Positions 16,170-25,005 of a DNA stretch of 64,000 bases are shown one piece after another. The notes beneath the pieces were generated by a model. The model ran no database searches. It saw only the letters and a program-made list of their open reading frames with translations, and was not told the DNA's origin. Position 1 is the stretch's first letter; every line of letters starts with the position of its first letter. The stretch is from NCBI GenBank assembly GCA_910575795.1, contig CAJTGE010000006.1:1-64000 (forward strand), given 5' to 3'. The DNA comes from Clostridiaceae bacterium (lineage in GTDB: Bacteria > Bacillota > Clostridia > Lachnospirales > Lachnospiraceae). Made by a program: the position numbers and the translations under genes.

Positions 16170-17114
16170 TTATGATTCCCATAGAAGCAGCTCCGCCTCG
16201 CTGGGAAACATATCAACCGTCTGATTAATATTGTCCTCTGTAAGGAATATAACCGGATTCGGGAGCGGGCTTCCGGCGTCCGCCGCGGCTTCTGCAAGCC
16301 CCTCGTCCCATTCCTCGCGGCTGCTTTCGCTGCCGTTGATATAGAACAGAGGCGTATCCCAGTCGTCCTGTCTTGTCGTAAAGTGCCAGACATTATCAAA
16401 GAAAAGCCCCCCGTCGTCCAGGAGAAAATAGTCTTTATCCCAGCCGTTGCCGTAATCCGATACCAGCCAGGTCGTCTCCGTCTCAGCATTGCGTGCCAGC
16501 CATGTGGCTTCTGTTCCCTCCGCATCCGCCAGGGCGGCGGGAACGAGCTCTGCCTCATCCCTGTCCCATATGCCGATATACAGCATACGGCGGGGCGCGG
16601 AGGCGCGATCCACGACCGCCAGATCCTTGTAACCGTCGCCGTTTAAGTCTGCAATCACAAAACCCGGGCGCTGCGATGCGTCCGCCTGTTTAAATTCTTT
16701 GCTCTTTAAATAGGAATTGAGCTGCTTTTTCATATCCTTGCGCCAGTCGTCATACTTCTCCAGGATCACGCCGTCCGAGCCCACAAAATGGCCGTCATGC
16801 GTAAAGGAATTGTAGCGTTTGGCGCCGTCGTCTCCCAGATAATATTTGTTTCCGTCGTCCTTATCTTTATACCATCCGGTTTTCATATAGCCCTTGGAAT
16901 CAAAGTAGTATTCCTTTCCGTCAACTTCAACCCATTTATCCTCAGCCGGTTCGTCCGGGGCGTACATATACATCCAGTGCTTCCCGTCCTCAGACATATC
17001 CCAGTCGCCGCCATAAGCAGCAAAAGGGCCTGCGGCTGCAGTCAAAGCCGCCAGGCAGAGGGCGGCAGAAAGCAGACGTCTTTTACCGGTTCTTTTTCTG
17101 TTTTTCATGTGCAT
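16170..17114 (-). CDS. Secreted cell-wall-binding-repeat protein
   Basis: The 314-residue product begins with a basic stretch (MHMKNRKRTGKRR) and a hydrophobic signal sequence ending in an Ala-rich cleavage region near residue 34. Residues about 38-100 contain glucan/choline-binding-type aromatic repeats (KWVEVDGKEYYFDSKGYMKT, GWYKDKDDGNKYYLGDDG). Residues about 148-160 (VIADLNGDGYKDLAVVD) resemble a calcium-binding FG-GAP-like DxNxDGxxD loop. It lies inside the fla/che operon between cheV and parA, unusual for a surface protein. Possibly it helps the flagellum traverse or anchor in the wall; this is a guess. The start follows AAAGGAGAGGGGAG. Confidence 0.75.
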   Translation of the reverse strand: MHMKNRKRTGKRRLLSAALCLAALTAAAGPFAAYGGDWDMSEDGKHWMYMYAPDEPAEDKWVEVDGKEYYFDSKGYMKTGWYKDKDDGNKYYLGDDGAKRYNSFTHDGHFVGSDGVILEKYDDWRKDMKKQLNSYLKSKEFKQADASQRPGFVIADLNGDGYKDLAVVDRASAPRRMLYIGIWDRDEAELVPAALADAEGTEATWLARNAETETTWLVSDYGNGWDKDYFLLDDGGLFFDNVWHFTTRQDDWDTPLFYINGSESSREEWDEGLAEAAADAGSPLPNPVIFLTEDNINQTVDMFPSEAELLLWES

Positions 17115-17203
17115 TCTCCCCTCTCCTTTTCAGCTCTGACATGAGCCCTTTGTCCGGCGCCTGCGCCGGGCTCTCCAACACGCTGTTTTTACTCTGAACC
17201 GCC

Positions 17204-18148
17204 TTACTCTTCCGGCTTGTTCTGTATAAATTTTGCCAGCAGCTCATCCAGAATCATCACGAGATGGCCGATCTCCGGTTTCGTGAGCTGTTCGTCCGCG
17301 CCCAGCTCTTTTCCTTTTTTGCGCATCTGCTCGTCAATCAGGGATGAGAAAATGACAACCGGAATCTTTTTAAGCCTTGGGTCGGTCTTGATGAGCTTGG
17401 TCAGACGGTGTCCGTCCATCTCAGGCATCTCAATATCTGTGATGACCAGATTCACCTCATCGTAGAGGTTCGGAGCGTCCTTGATGGAAGAAAGATAATC
17501 CCAGGCCTCCTGCCCGTTTGTGAAATCGCGCAGGTTGGTAAAACCGGCTCTCTCAAGGGAATCATCGATCATTCTGCGCAGCAGGATAGAATCCTCTGCG
17601 ATCACGATCGGGCAGTCGCATAACGGGCGGTCGCCCAGCTCTTCGATCTCAGACATCTGGATCGTGGTTTCCGGCGCAATCTCCGCTACGATCTTTTCAA
17701 AATCCAGAATCGTTACGAGCTGATCCTCGCACTGGGCGATTCCTGTGGCTACGCTCTCGTCTCCGTTGGAAATCGTCTTATCCGGCTTCTGGATGTCTTT
17801 CCAGGAGATGCGGCTGATTCCCTCAATGCTCTGCACGCGGAACGCCACGGTCATGCGGTTGAAGTTTGTCACGATAAACAGATCCCTGGGGCCGTTCTCA
17901 ATCCGCTCGCCGGACAGGTAGTAGGCTAAATTAATCACAGTGATGAGCGTATCCCTGGGCTTAAAGATACCCTCTACCGCCGGGTTGGCGTGCGGCATGG
18001 GCTTTACCTTCTCGCTCATGATAATCTCCTGTACCTTTGCTACATTGATTCCGTAGAATTCTCCCAGAACCCGGAATTTCATGACCTCAATCTCATTCGT
18101 ACCGGACTCCAGAAGGATACCTTCTTTGTTCTTATCTTTCTTCGCCAT
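17204..18148 (-). CDS. cheV: Chemotaxis coupling protein CheV
   Basis: CheV links chemoreceptors to CheA and has a phosphorylatable receiver. Residues about 20-165 form a CheW-like domain (EVMKFRVLGEFYGINVAKVQ, VEGIFKPRDTLITVINLAYY). Residues about 180-305 are a receiver domain with CPIVIAEDSILLRRMI, the phospho-acceptor Asp in LVITDIEMPEMDG, the switch residue in VVIFSS and the Lys in LTKPEI. Its ribosome site is GAGGGGAGAA. No cheA, cheW or cheB is in this operon, so CheV must work with genes elsewhere. Confidence 0.95.
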   Translation of the reverse strand: MAKKDKNKEGILLESGTNEIEVMKFRVLGEFYGINVAKVQEIIMSEKVKPMPHANPAVEGIFKPRDTLITVINLAYYLSGERIENGPRDLFIVTNFNRMTVAFRVQSIEGISRISWKDIQKPDKTISNGDESVATGIAQCEDQLVTILDFEKIVAEIAPETTIQMSEIEELGDRPLCDCPIVIAEDSILLRRMIDDSLERAGFTNLRDFTNGQEAWDYLSSIKDAPNLYDEVNLVITDIEMPEMDGHRLTKLIKTDPRLKKIPVVIFSSLIDEQMRKKGKELGADEQLTKPEIGHLVMILDELLAKFIQNKPEE

Positions 18149-18163
18149 CGTTTTCTCCCCTCT

Positions 18164-18649
18164 CTACAAATGCCTCTCCGGCCTTCCAAAGGTGCGGACC
18201 CCCACATCGCCTGTCGCCAGATCAATATACATCGTCCTGGCATAGGATGCTCCGGTATCCTCTCCGGAAATACGGAGGCCCTCCTCCATCAGTACCTTTT
18301 TTACGCTGACTGTGTTTCTTTGTCCAATATTTCCGAAATCGGAATTTCCGCTGATCTCGAACATCTTTGCACCGCCGGCTATCTTTACCACCGTCCTGGA
18401 TTTTACCATCCCGAAGGCGGACATCTTGCGTACCGTCTCATGAATTCCTGAATCCGCATATTTAAAAACATTCGGATCCGATGCATTAAACCTTGCAGGC
18501 AGCATTATATGCAGCAGGGCTCCCAGCCGGATAGCCGGGTCATAAAACGATATTCCGATGCAGGACCCCAAAGCGTACGTGATGATGCGCCCCTCTCCCC
18601 TGCTCAACTTCATATCTCCAATTCCTACTTTTAATTCCTTTTGCATCAC
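18164..18649 (-). CDS. cheD: Chemoreceptor glutamine deamidase CheD
   Basis: CheD deamidates glutamines on methyl-accepting receptors and pairs with CheC. The 161-residue protein keeps the expected catalytic residues: Cys30 in YALGSCIGISFYD, His47 in GALLHIMLP and a Thr six residues before the Cys (T24). The start is probably GTG at 18649, one base into the cheC stop (TAGTG), seven bases after AGGAG; an ATG at 18646 is the alternative. The tight overlap with cheC fits the CheC-CheD regulatory pair known from Bacillus and Thermotoga. Confidence 0.94.
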   Translation of the reverse strand: MMQKELKVGIGDMKLSRGEGRIITYALGSCIGISFYDPAIRLGALLHIMLPARFNASDPNVFKYADSGIHETVRKMSAFGMVKSRTVVKIAGGAKMFEISGNSDFGNIGQRNTVSVKKVLMEEGLRISGEDTGASYARTMYIDLATGDVGVRTFGRPERHL

Positions 18650-19269
18650 TATGAGACTCCTAATTTATCCAGAATATCGTTCAGAGAACGGATGTCAGGG
18701 AGCATGAGAAGCCAGTCTGAAAGCTGCTTCCCGTCCATGACAAAATCTGCATTACAGTACATCAGCTTGTCAGTTTCATATCCGTACTCTGCGATGGGCA
18801 CGGTCAGAATCGCCCCCAGCATGTTCATCGTCGCGCTGGGTACGGACAGCTCAATATCTACGTTCACAAGCTGTGAAAAGGCGTTGATATAGGAGCAGAT
18901 GATAATATTACCGATCTCGGTCAGGGCTGATCTGGCGAGCTCATCCATTTCCTCAAAGCCCTTATAGCTTTCCCCAATCATCTTCTCAAGGACCGTATTG
19001 GCAAAATCGAGATTGAACAGGAAAAGCATCAGCCCATCCACATCTCCCGACATCTTTACCAGAGTGGCGGCAACGATCTGCTCCATATCCCCAATCCTGT
19101 CCACAGCCTCCTCATAGCCTAAAATATTGACCTGGGGAATGGTGATCCGTATCTCTTTCTGAAGCATCTTGGATAATGATGTGGCAGCATGACTGGTTCC
19201 GATACTGCCAATTTCCCTCATCACATCCAGCTCCTGAAGGTTCATGTCGTCATAACTCCTGAGTTTCAT
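18649..19269 (-). CDS. cheC: CheY-P phosphatase CheC
   Basis: The 206-residue CheC family protein has two pseudo-symmetric helices that in this family carry ExxN active sites. The second is intact (EIGN, E118 and N121). The first reads EIGS (E19, S22), with Ser in place of the expected Asn, so it may be weak or inactive. The pattern REIGSIGTSHAATSLSKML near residue 18 is otherwise canonical. It lies downstream of the rod genes and upstream of cheD. Confidence 0.93.
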   Translation of the reverse strand: MKLRSYDDMNLQELDVMREIGSIGTSHAATSLSKMLQKEIRITIPQVNILGYEEAVDRIGDMEQIVAATLVKMSGDVDGLMLFLFNLDFANTVLEKMIGESYKGFEEMDELARSALTEIGNIIICSYINAFSQLVNVDIELSVPSATMNMLGAILTVPIAEYGYETDKLMYCNADFVMDGKQLSDWLLMLPDIRSLNDILDKLGVS

Positions 19270-19297
19270 ATCTTATCTGCTCCTCGTCTTTCTACCA

Positions 19298-20092
19298 TCA
19301 GCCTCTTAAGTTATTGATGGTGTTTGTGATCTCGTCTGAGGTCTGTACCATCTTCAGCGCGTAAGAAAAGGCGCGCTGGCACTCAATCAGACGGACATAT
19401 TCCTTAGCAACGTCCGTGCCGGATGCCTCCAGGGCCCTGGATGCCAGGATGGGCTTTTCCACCAGCGTTGCCTCCATTCCCTCGTCCATCGGCACATATT
19501 CGTTGTCCCCCACGCTCATCAGCCGGCTCGGATTCCGGAAAGTATAAAGGCTTATTCTCGGGCTGTCGTCATCCTCGTCGTCCTCGTCGTCGTCCTCCTC
19601 CACCTCTTCCTCGTAATCCTCCTCCATCTCGGCCTGCATCTTTTCCACGTCCTTTACCTCTAACTGCAGCGGCTCCTGGTTCTGATCAAGCACCAGTTTT
19701 CCGGACTCAGTCATGAGATAAAAGCCATCCTCCATCTCCGCGCGGTAAAAATGCCCGTTGCGGGTATACGTGATCTCGTTTGTCTGCGGATCCCGCAGCA
19801 TGAAGAACGCATTGGGCTGCATGATGGCATAGTCATACTCGCTCTCTGTCTGGACAACAGGCGCCACGTCAAAGCCTGTGTAGGTTCTCTCAACCCTCAT
19901 GCCCGCTCCGGCCTGCAGCTCGGTCACCGCGTCCGGCGAATCATTTAAATTGTAATTGATAAGCTCCGAAAATACCGTGGTTTTTGGCTTAAAACCCGTG
20001 TTATTCACGTTTGCCAGGTTATTTGATATAACGCTGAGCTTTTCGGTGCAGTTTGCAGCGCCCAGAGCGCCTACGTAAAATGACATATCCAT
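19298..20092 (-). CDS. Flagellar rod/hook-basal-body protein, FlgG/FlhP type
   Basis: The 264-residue protein has the rod-protein N-terminus (LSVISNNLANVNNTGFKPKT) and C-terminus (ASGTDVAKEYVRLIECQRAF and YALKMVQTSDEITNTINNLR) of the FlgF/FlgG family. It corresponds by position to flhP of Bacillus. Residues 156-177 are an almost pure Glu/Asp tract in the middle domain, which is not usual for this family and is encoded at about 19561-19630. Start ATG at 20092 with GGAGGAAG. It is the second of a pair with the gene at 20112. Confidence 0.9.
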   Translation of the reverse strand: MDMSFYVGALGAANCTEKLSVISNNLANVNNTGFKPKTTVFSELINYNLNDSPDAVTELQAGAGMRVERTYTGFDVAPVVQTESEYDYAIMQPNAFFMLRDPQTNEITYTRNGHFYRAEMEDGFYLMTESGKLVLDQNQEPLQLEVKDVEKMQAEMEEDYEEEVEEDDDEDDEDDDSPRISLYTFRNPSRLMSVGDNEYVPMDEGMEATLVEKPILASRALEASGTDVAKEYVRLIECQRAFSYALKMVQTSDEITNTINNLRG

Positions 20093-20111
20093 CTTGGCTT
20101 CCTCCTTAACC

Positions 20112-20921
20112 CTAGCTTATCCTGCCGATATCCGTCGCGGATCTGCTCATGATCTGATCATACATCTTGAGAACCTGCGCGGCGCTCTGCAGCGCCCTCT
20201 GGGAGGACATCATGGATGTCATCTCCTCAACCATATCCACATTCGATTTTTCAATCGCCTTCCAGACAATGGGAGCCGCCGCCTGGCCTTCCCCGGGCAC
20301 AATCTGCGCCTGATCCGTGGAAATCAGGCCGTTATCCTCTTTGTGGAGCTGATCGTAATCCGCAAAATCCACTACCTTTAACGTGCCGTAATCCCTTATC
20401 TCCGTCTCCACCTCGCTGTCCTCGTCGCCGCCCCCTGTGGTGATGGTGACCGTGATATGGCCTCTGCCGTCTACCGTAAAGTTCTCATTGTCAATCTGGA
20501 TGGGCTGGTTGTCTGTGGAAAGCACCCGCCCGAAGTGATCCAGAACCAGAAAGCCCTCCTGATCCACGGAAAAGGAGCCATTTCTCGTATAGCGCTCCCC
20601 TGCCTCGGTCTGTATGCAGAAAAAGCCGTTTCCGCCGAGGGCAAAATCATAGATCCCGTCTGTCTGCTCAAAGCCTCCCTGCGTATAATTCACATAGGTT
20701 CTCTCCGCTGTCTTGATCTTTGACGTGGTTGCAAGAGGAGTCGGATCCTCTTTTTTCGTTCTTCCGGTCCGGTAGAGCATCTCCTCCTGAAAGGTACTGC
20801 TCACCATCTTGTCGCTCTTATATCCGGCGGTCTGTATATTAATCATATTATTACTGATCACGTTCAGATTCCTGCTCTGTGTCAGCATACCGGACGCAAG
20901 ATTATAAAATCCCTGATACAT
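20112..20921 (-). CDS. Flagellar rod protein, FlgF/FlgG (FlhO) type
   Basis: The 269-residue distal or proximal rod subunit. The N-terminal motif is GMLTQSRNLNVISNNMINIQ followed by TAGYKSDKM. The central YDFALGGNGFFCIQTEAGER then YTRNGSFSVDQEGFLV is the conserved FlgG/F block, and the C-terminal SNVDMVEEMTSMMSSQRALQ forms the second half of the coiled coil. It lies 14 bases downstream of sigD and 19 bases upstream of its paralogue, matching flhO-flhP order in Bacillus. Confidence 0.92.
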   Translation of the reverse strand: MYQGFYNLASGMLTQSRNLNVISNNMINIQTAGYKSDKMVSSTFQEEMLYRTGRTKKEDPTPLATTSKIKTAERTYVNYTQGGFEQTDGIYDFALGGNGFFCIQTEAGERYTRNGSFSVDQEGFLVLDHFGRVLSTDNQPIQIDNENFTVDGRGHITVTITTGGGDEDSEVETEIRDYGTLKVVDFADYDQLHKEDNGLISTDQAQIVPGEGQAAAPIVWKAIEKSNVDMVEEMTSMMSSQRALQSAAQVLKMYDQIMSRSATDIGRIS

Positions 20922-20935
20922 CGCTGTCTCCTCCC

Positions 20936-21706
20936 TTATAGATGTGTATTCATATAGGCCTTCAGCTTGCGGATCGCTCCGCTGTGGATCTGGGAAATCC
21001 TTGGTTCGCTGACCTCCATCACCTGTGCAATCTGGCTCATATTCAGTTCTTCCACGTAATAAAGCGAAATAACCATCTGTTCCTTTTCTTTTAGGCTTCC
21101 TATGGCCTCTGTCAGGATCCTCAGCGTTTCCTCCCGGAGAAAGGCCCGTTCGGGCTGGGAGGCGATATCCCTGCTGGGGATCTGAACCGGCTGGCGCTCA
21201 TCGTCGTCGCCTGTCATCATATCCAGGGACAGCACATTGACCATAGCGCTCATCCGCTGGATCTTCTGGCACTTTTTGAGATCCATCTGCAAATGCCTTG
21301 CGATCTCCTCGTCCGTGGGCTGGCGCCTCAGCGTCTCTGACAGATGAAGCCTCGCCGCCTCAATGGATTTGTTCTGCCTGTGGTAATCTCTGGGCATCCA
21401 GTCATTTTTCCGAACCAGGTCGATCACCATGCCGCGGATGCGCCTTGATATAAAAGTTTCAAATTTGTTGTCTTTTTCCGGGTCATACCGATCGATTCCC
21501 TTCATTATGGCAATGACCCCTTCGTTGATAATGTCTTCCATCTGCATGATGCCGGAGTAAAGGTTGTGCATCTGCACCGCTATCGCCCGCACGATATATA
21601 CGTACCGCAGGGTCAGTTCCTGCTTGACAGGCTGGCTCTGATCCCTCTGATACAGGGCGAACAGCTCTTCATTCGTCTTTTCCTTTAACTCATCCAACTG
21701 CTGCAT
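20936..21706 (-). CDS. sigD: RNA polymerase sigma-28 factor SigD/FliA
   Basis: The 256-residue sigma factor directs transcription of late flagellar, chemotaxis and autolysin genes. Region 2 is at residues about 25-95 (MEDIINEGVIAIMKGIDRYD, FETFISRRIRGMVIDLVRKN). Region 3 starts near 110 and includes TDEEIARHLQM. Region 4 at about 200-250 contains LKEKEQMVISLYYVEELNMS then QIAQVMEVSEPRISQIHSGA. Its presumed promoters (GCCGATA boxes) lie in this window before flgM, fliD and the FliK-like gene, and FlgM is its anti-sigma. It follows flhA directly, without flhF/flhG. Confidence 0.96.
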   Translation of the reverse strand: MQQLDELKEKTNEELFALYQRDQSQPVKQELTLRYVYIVRAIAVQMHNLYSGIMQMEDIINEGVIAIMKGIDRYDPEKDNKFETFISRRIRGMVIDLVRKNDWMPRDYHRQNKSIEAARLHLSETLRRQPTDEEIARHLQMDLKKCQKIQRMSAMVNVLSLDMMTGDDDERQPVQIPSRDIASQPERAFLREETLRILTEAIGSLKEKEQMVISLYYVEELNMSQIAQVMEVSEPRISQIHSGAIRKLKAYMNTHL

Positions 21707-21724
21707 CTATCATCACCCTTTGCC

Positions 21725-23857
21725 TCAATTCCCTCTAAAGCCTGGTGATTCCAGCTTCAGGCTGCCTATTGACTGTATCTGGATATTGTTTGAAATCTCA
21801 TTGAAGGAAAGTATCCTCACATTCGGATAAAACTGGTCGATCAAACGGTAAAAATGCATCCGCATCACCTGAGATGTCAGGATCACAGGCGTCTGCGTCA
21901 GGCCGTTGAACTTCTTAAGCTGCTCCGCAAGCTGGCGTATCAGGCTCTGGAGCACATCCGGGCTCAGCGCCAGGTAGAAGCCGTTCTCCCCCTTTGCCAG
22001 GGAGCCGACCATGGTCCTCTCCAGCTCCGAATCAAGCGTGATCACCTTCATACTGCCATCCTCGCAGTACATACGGGTAATCGTGCGCTTTAAGTTACTT
22101 CTGATCTTCTCAATGATCGCATCAATATCCTTCACAGGAAGTCCTGTCTCCGTAATGGCCTCGATCGTCGTCTCTATAATCGTCTCCAGATCCTTGATCG
22201 GAACGCCTTCTTTTAAAAGGCTTATCAGGATGCGCTGGAACAGGCTGTAGGTAACAAGCTGCGGGAACGCCTCCTCCACCAGTTCAGGCGCTGACTTTTT
22301 CACATTCTCGATCAGGTGGATGACCTCCTGCCTTGTAATCAGCTCATAGGCATGCTGTTTGATTACCTCCGACAGATGCGTTACCATAACGGACAGGGGA
22401 TCAATGACCGTATATCCGTAAAGCTCCGCCTTTTCCCGGTCCTCCGGCCGGATCCACCGGCTGGGAATCCCGTAGGCAGGCTCAATCGTCTCAATACCGT
22501 CAACCTCCCGCTCGAGATGCTCCGGCTCCAGGGCCAGGAAATAATCCATCAGGATCTCTCCGCGGGCAACTTCCTCCCCCTTTATTTTAATACAATATTG
22601 GTTGATACTCAAGCCCGAACTGTCGCGAAGGCGGATGGACGGGATAACAAATCCCATATCCTGCGCGTACTGCCTCCGGAAAATCACGATACGGCTTATC
22701 AGCCGTCCTCCCACGGACTCGTCGGCAAGAGGAATCAGGCTGTAGCCGAACTCCATCTCCACCGGCTCCACCGACAGAAGCGTGTAAACATTATTGACAT
22801 CCTTGAAGTATTCCTCCTCTGTAACCGTCTCCGGCGCGCTCTCTGCGGGAGCTTCTTCCCCGGCCGTGCCGGAGCCGCTCTCCTGAAAGAATGCCTGTGA
22901 GGCCCGCGACGGCTCTTCCTGGATCCGTCTGCCAAGGAAATAACCGCCTGTGATCAGGGATACCGATACAAGCCCCATCTGAATAATGGGCATGCCCGGT
23001 ATCACGGTCAGGATCGCCACCGCTGCGCCGCTGACCATGATCGCCTGCGGCTGAGCCAGGAACTGTTTGGAAATATCCTCATTGAGGCTTCCCTCTGCGA
23101 CAGCCCTGGTCACGATCATGCCGGTCGCCGTGGAGATCAGCAGGGACGGGATCTGGCCCACCAGCCCGTCGCCCACAGTCGCAATGGAATACGTGTTTAA
23201 TACATTCCCGATCGTATCTCCTGACTGGACGATTCCGATGATGCTTCCGCCGATCAGGTTGACGGCAGTGGTGATAAGAGACATCACCGAGTCGCCCTTT
23301 ACGATCTTCGTGGCGCCGTCCATGGAACCGTAGAAGTCAGCCTCTCTCTGTATCTTTTCTCTCCGTATCTTCGCCTGCTGTTCGTCAATCAGGCCGGAGC
23401 TTAAGTCCGCGTCGATCGCCATCTGCTTACCGGGCATAGCGTCTAAGTTAAACCTGGCGGCCACCTCGGCCACGCGCTCCGCGCCCTTGGTGATAACAAT
23501 GAACTGCATGAGTACAATGATCAGGAAGATGATAATACCTACCACAACATTTCCCTGCAGGACGAAATCGCCGAAAGCCTTAATCACATGCCCCGAGGAA
23601 CCGCCGCGGCTTAAGATGTTTCTGGTGGTCGATACGTTAATCCCTAACCGGAACAGGGTGGTAATCAAAAGCAGGGACGGGAATATCGCAAATTCCAGCG
23701 GCTCCCTGATGGTCATGGTTATCACCAGTATCATCATTGATAAGGATATATTCAAAATAATCGCCACATCCACCAATGCCGGAGGCATGGGTATAATCAG
23801 CAGCAACACGATCGTGAGTACAAATAGTACCACTGAATAGTTTAGTAACTTTTTCAT
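21725..23857 (-). CDS. flhA: Flagellar export gate protein FlhA
   Basis: FlhA is the major inner-membrane export gate, and its cytoplasmic ring docks chaperone-substrate complexes. The 710-residue protein has about eight membrane helices in residues 1-320 and the FHIPEP signature region (ERVAEVAARFNLDAMPGKQM, AIDADLSSG). The cytoplasmic domain follows, with GFVIPSIRLRD and PVILTSQVMRMHFYRLIDQF. The ATG at 23857, with GGAG eight bases upstream, is preferred over a GTG at 23878 that overlaps the flhB stop. Confidence 0.96.
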   Translation of the reverse strand: MKKLLNYSVVLFVLTIVLLLIIPMPPALVDVAIILNISLSMMILVITMTIREPLEFAIFPSLLLITTLFRLGINVSTTRNILSRGGSSGHVIKAFGDFVLQGNVVVGIIIFLIIVLMQFIVITKGAERVAEVAARFNLDAMPGKQMAIDADLSSGLIDEQQAKIRREKIQREADFYGSMDGATKIVKGDSVMSLITTAVNLIGGSIIGIVQSGDTIGNVLNTYSIATVGDGLVGQIPSLLISTATGMIVTRAVAEGSLNEDISKQFLAQPQAIMVSGAAVAILTVIPGMPIIQMGLVSVSLITGGYFLGRRIQEEPSRASQAFFQESGSGTAGEEAPAESAPETVTEEEYFKDVNNVYTLLSVEPVEMEFGYSLIPLADESVGGRLISRIVIFRRQYAQDMGFVIPSIRLRDSSGLSINQYCIKIKGEEVARGEILMDYFLALEPEHLEREVDGIETIEPAYGIPSRWIRPEDREKAELYGYTVIDPLSVMVTHLSEVIKQHAYELITRQEVIHLIENVKKSAPELVEEAFPQLVTYSLFQRILISLLKEGVPIKDLETIIETTIEAITETGLPVKDIDAIIEKIRSNLKRTITRMYCEDGSMKVITLDSELERTMVGSLAKGENGFYLALSPDVLQSLIRQLAEQLKKFNGLTQTPVILTSQVMRMHFYRLIDQFYPNVRILSFNEISNNIQIQSIGSLKLESPGFRGN

Positions 23858-23874
23858 TCTGCTTACTCCATATG

Positions 23875-24981
23875 TCACAATTTATTGAACATATCCTCCC
23901 TGTTCGTCGCCTTGTATATATAAACCAGAAGTTCCGCTATCGCGCCGTAAAATTCGGCGGGTATCTCCCGGTCCAGCTCACAGGAAGCATATAATGCTCT
24001 GGCAAGGGGCCTGTTCTCTATCACAAATACCCCGTGTTCCTCTCCCACCTTTATGATACGCAGCGCCAGCTTATCCTGGCCCTTGGCCAGGACCACAGGC
24101 GCAAGGTTCTGATCCGGATCATACTTGAGGGCAACCGCAAAGTGGGTCGGGTTTCTTACAATCACATCCGCCTGCGGAACCTTCTGCATCATACGGCTCA
24201 TAGCCATCTGTCTCTGCAGGCGGCGGATACGGCCCTTGATCTCCGGATTTCCCTCGGTCTGCTTGTATTCGTCCTTAACCTCCTGCTTGGTCATCTTCAG
24301 CTCTTTCTCATATGTCCATCTCTGATAGAGGTAATCAAAAAATGCAACCACAGTAAAGGCCAGGGCCACCTTGAGAATCAGATTGAATATCCGGTTCAGC
24401 ATGAAAATCGCCGAATTAAAGGGAACCATATCGATCGTCCTGGAAACCGGCGTCAGATCCCCCTTTATTATGTTATAGAGAATGGCCAGAAGTATGCTGA
24501 TTTTAATCAGGTTTTTGATCAGCTCAACCGCCTTCTTTAAGGAAAACATATTTTTAATACCCTTTAAAGGGTTCAGCTTGCTGAATTTGGGCCTTATTAC
24601 CTTAAAGGATACATTAAAGCGCGTCTGTATGCCTCCTGCGATAATACCGCAGACCATGGCCACCAGTAAAAGCGGCAGGGCGCATTTTGCAAAGGCAACC
24701 ACCGTAGCCATAAACAGCTTATAAGACAGGAAGGAGCTCGAAATCTGGCCGATTCCGCCGAACACCCACTTCATGTAATCGCGAAGCGTCCTGTAAATGA
24801 GCGGCATCATAATACGCGCAACCCAGAAAACCCCTACCAGCATCACGACGGTAATAACATCCCGGCTCTGGAATACATTACCTTCTTTTCTCGCGTCGCT
24901 CCGCCGTTTACCAGTAGGCTGTTCGGTCTTTTCCTGACCGTTGCTCTCCGCCAAGCCCTCACCACTTCCTTTCTGCTGCAA
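23875..24981 (-). CDS. flhB: Flagellar export switch protein FlhB
   Basis: FlhB switches export specificity from hook to filament subunits. Four membrane helices lie between residues about 40 and 215. The cytoplasmic domain carries the autocleavage motif NPTH at residues 277-280 (VIVRNPTHFAVALKYDPD), intact. Total 368 residues. The start is a TTG at 24981 or, more likely by spacing to GGTGAGG, a TTG at 24954; both are non-ATG. It lies between fliR and flhA. A separate gene at 513-842 encodes a stand-alone copy of this cytoplasmic domain. Confidence 0.95.
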   Translation of the reverse strand: MQQKGSGEGLAESNGQEKTEQPTGKRRSDARKEGNVFQSRDVITVVMLVGVFWVARIMMPLIYRTLRDYMKWVFGGIGQISSSFLSYKLFMATVVAFAKCALPLLLVAMVCGIIAGGIQTRFNVSFKVIRPKFSKLNPLKGIKNMFSLKKAVELIKNLIKISILLAILYNIIKGDLTPVSRTIDMVPFNSAIFMLNRIFNLILKVALAFTVVAFFDYLYQRWTYEKELKMTKQEVKDEYKQTEGNPEIKGRIRRLQRQMAMSRMMQKVPQADVIVRNPTHFAVALKYDPDQNLAPVVLAKGQDKLALRIIKVGEEHGVFVIENRPLARALYASCELDREIPAEFYGAIAELLVYIYKATNREDMFNKL

Positions 24982-25005
24982 CCGGCGCGATCCGGACCGT
25001 TCCTC

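Noticed and set aside
17115-17203. Terminator between cheV and the wall-repeat gene
   Set aside because: A GC-rich inverted repeat exists (GAGCCC/GGGCTC) but no U-tract follows on the minus strand; the operon probably continues.
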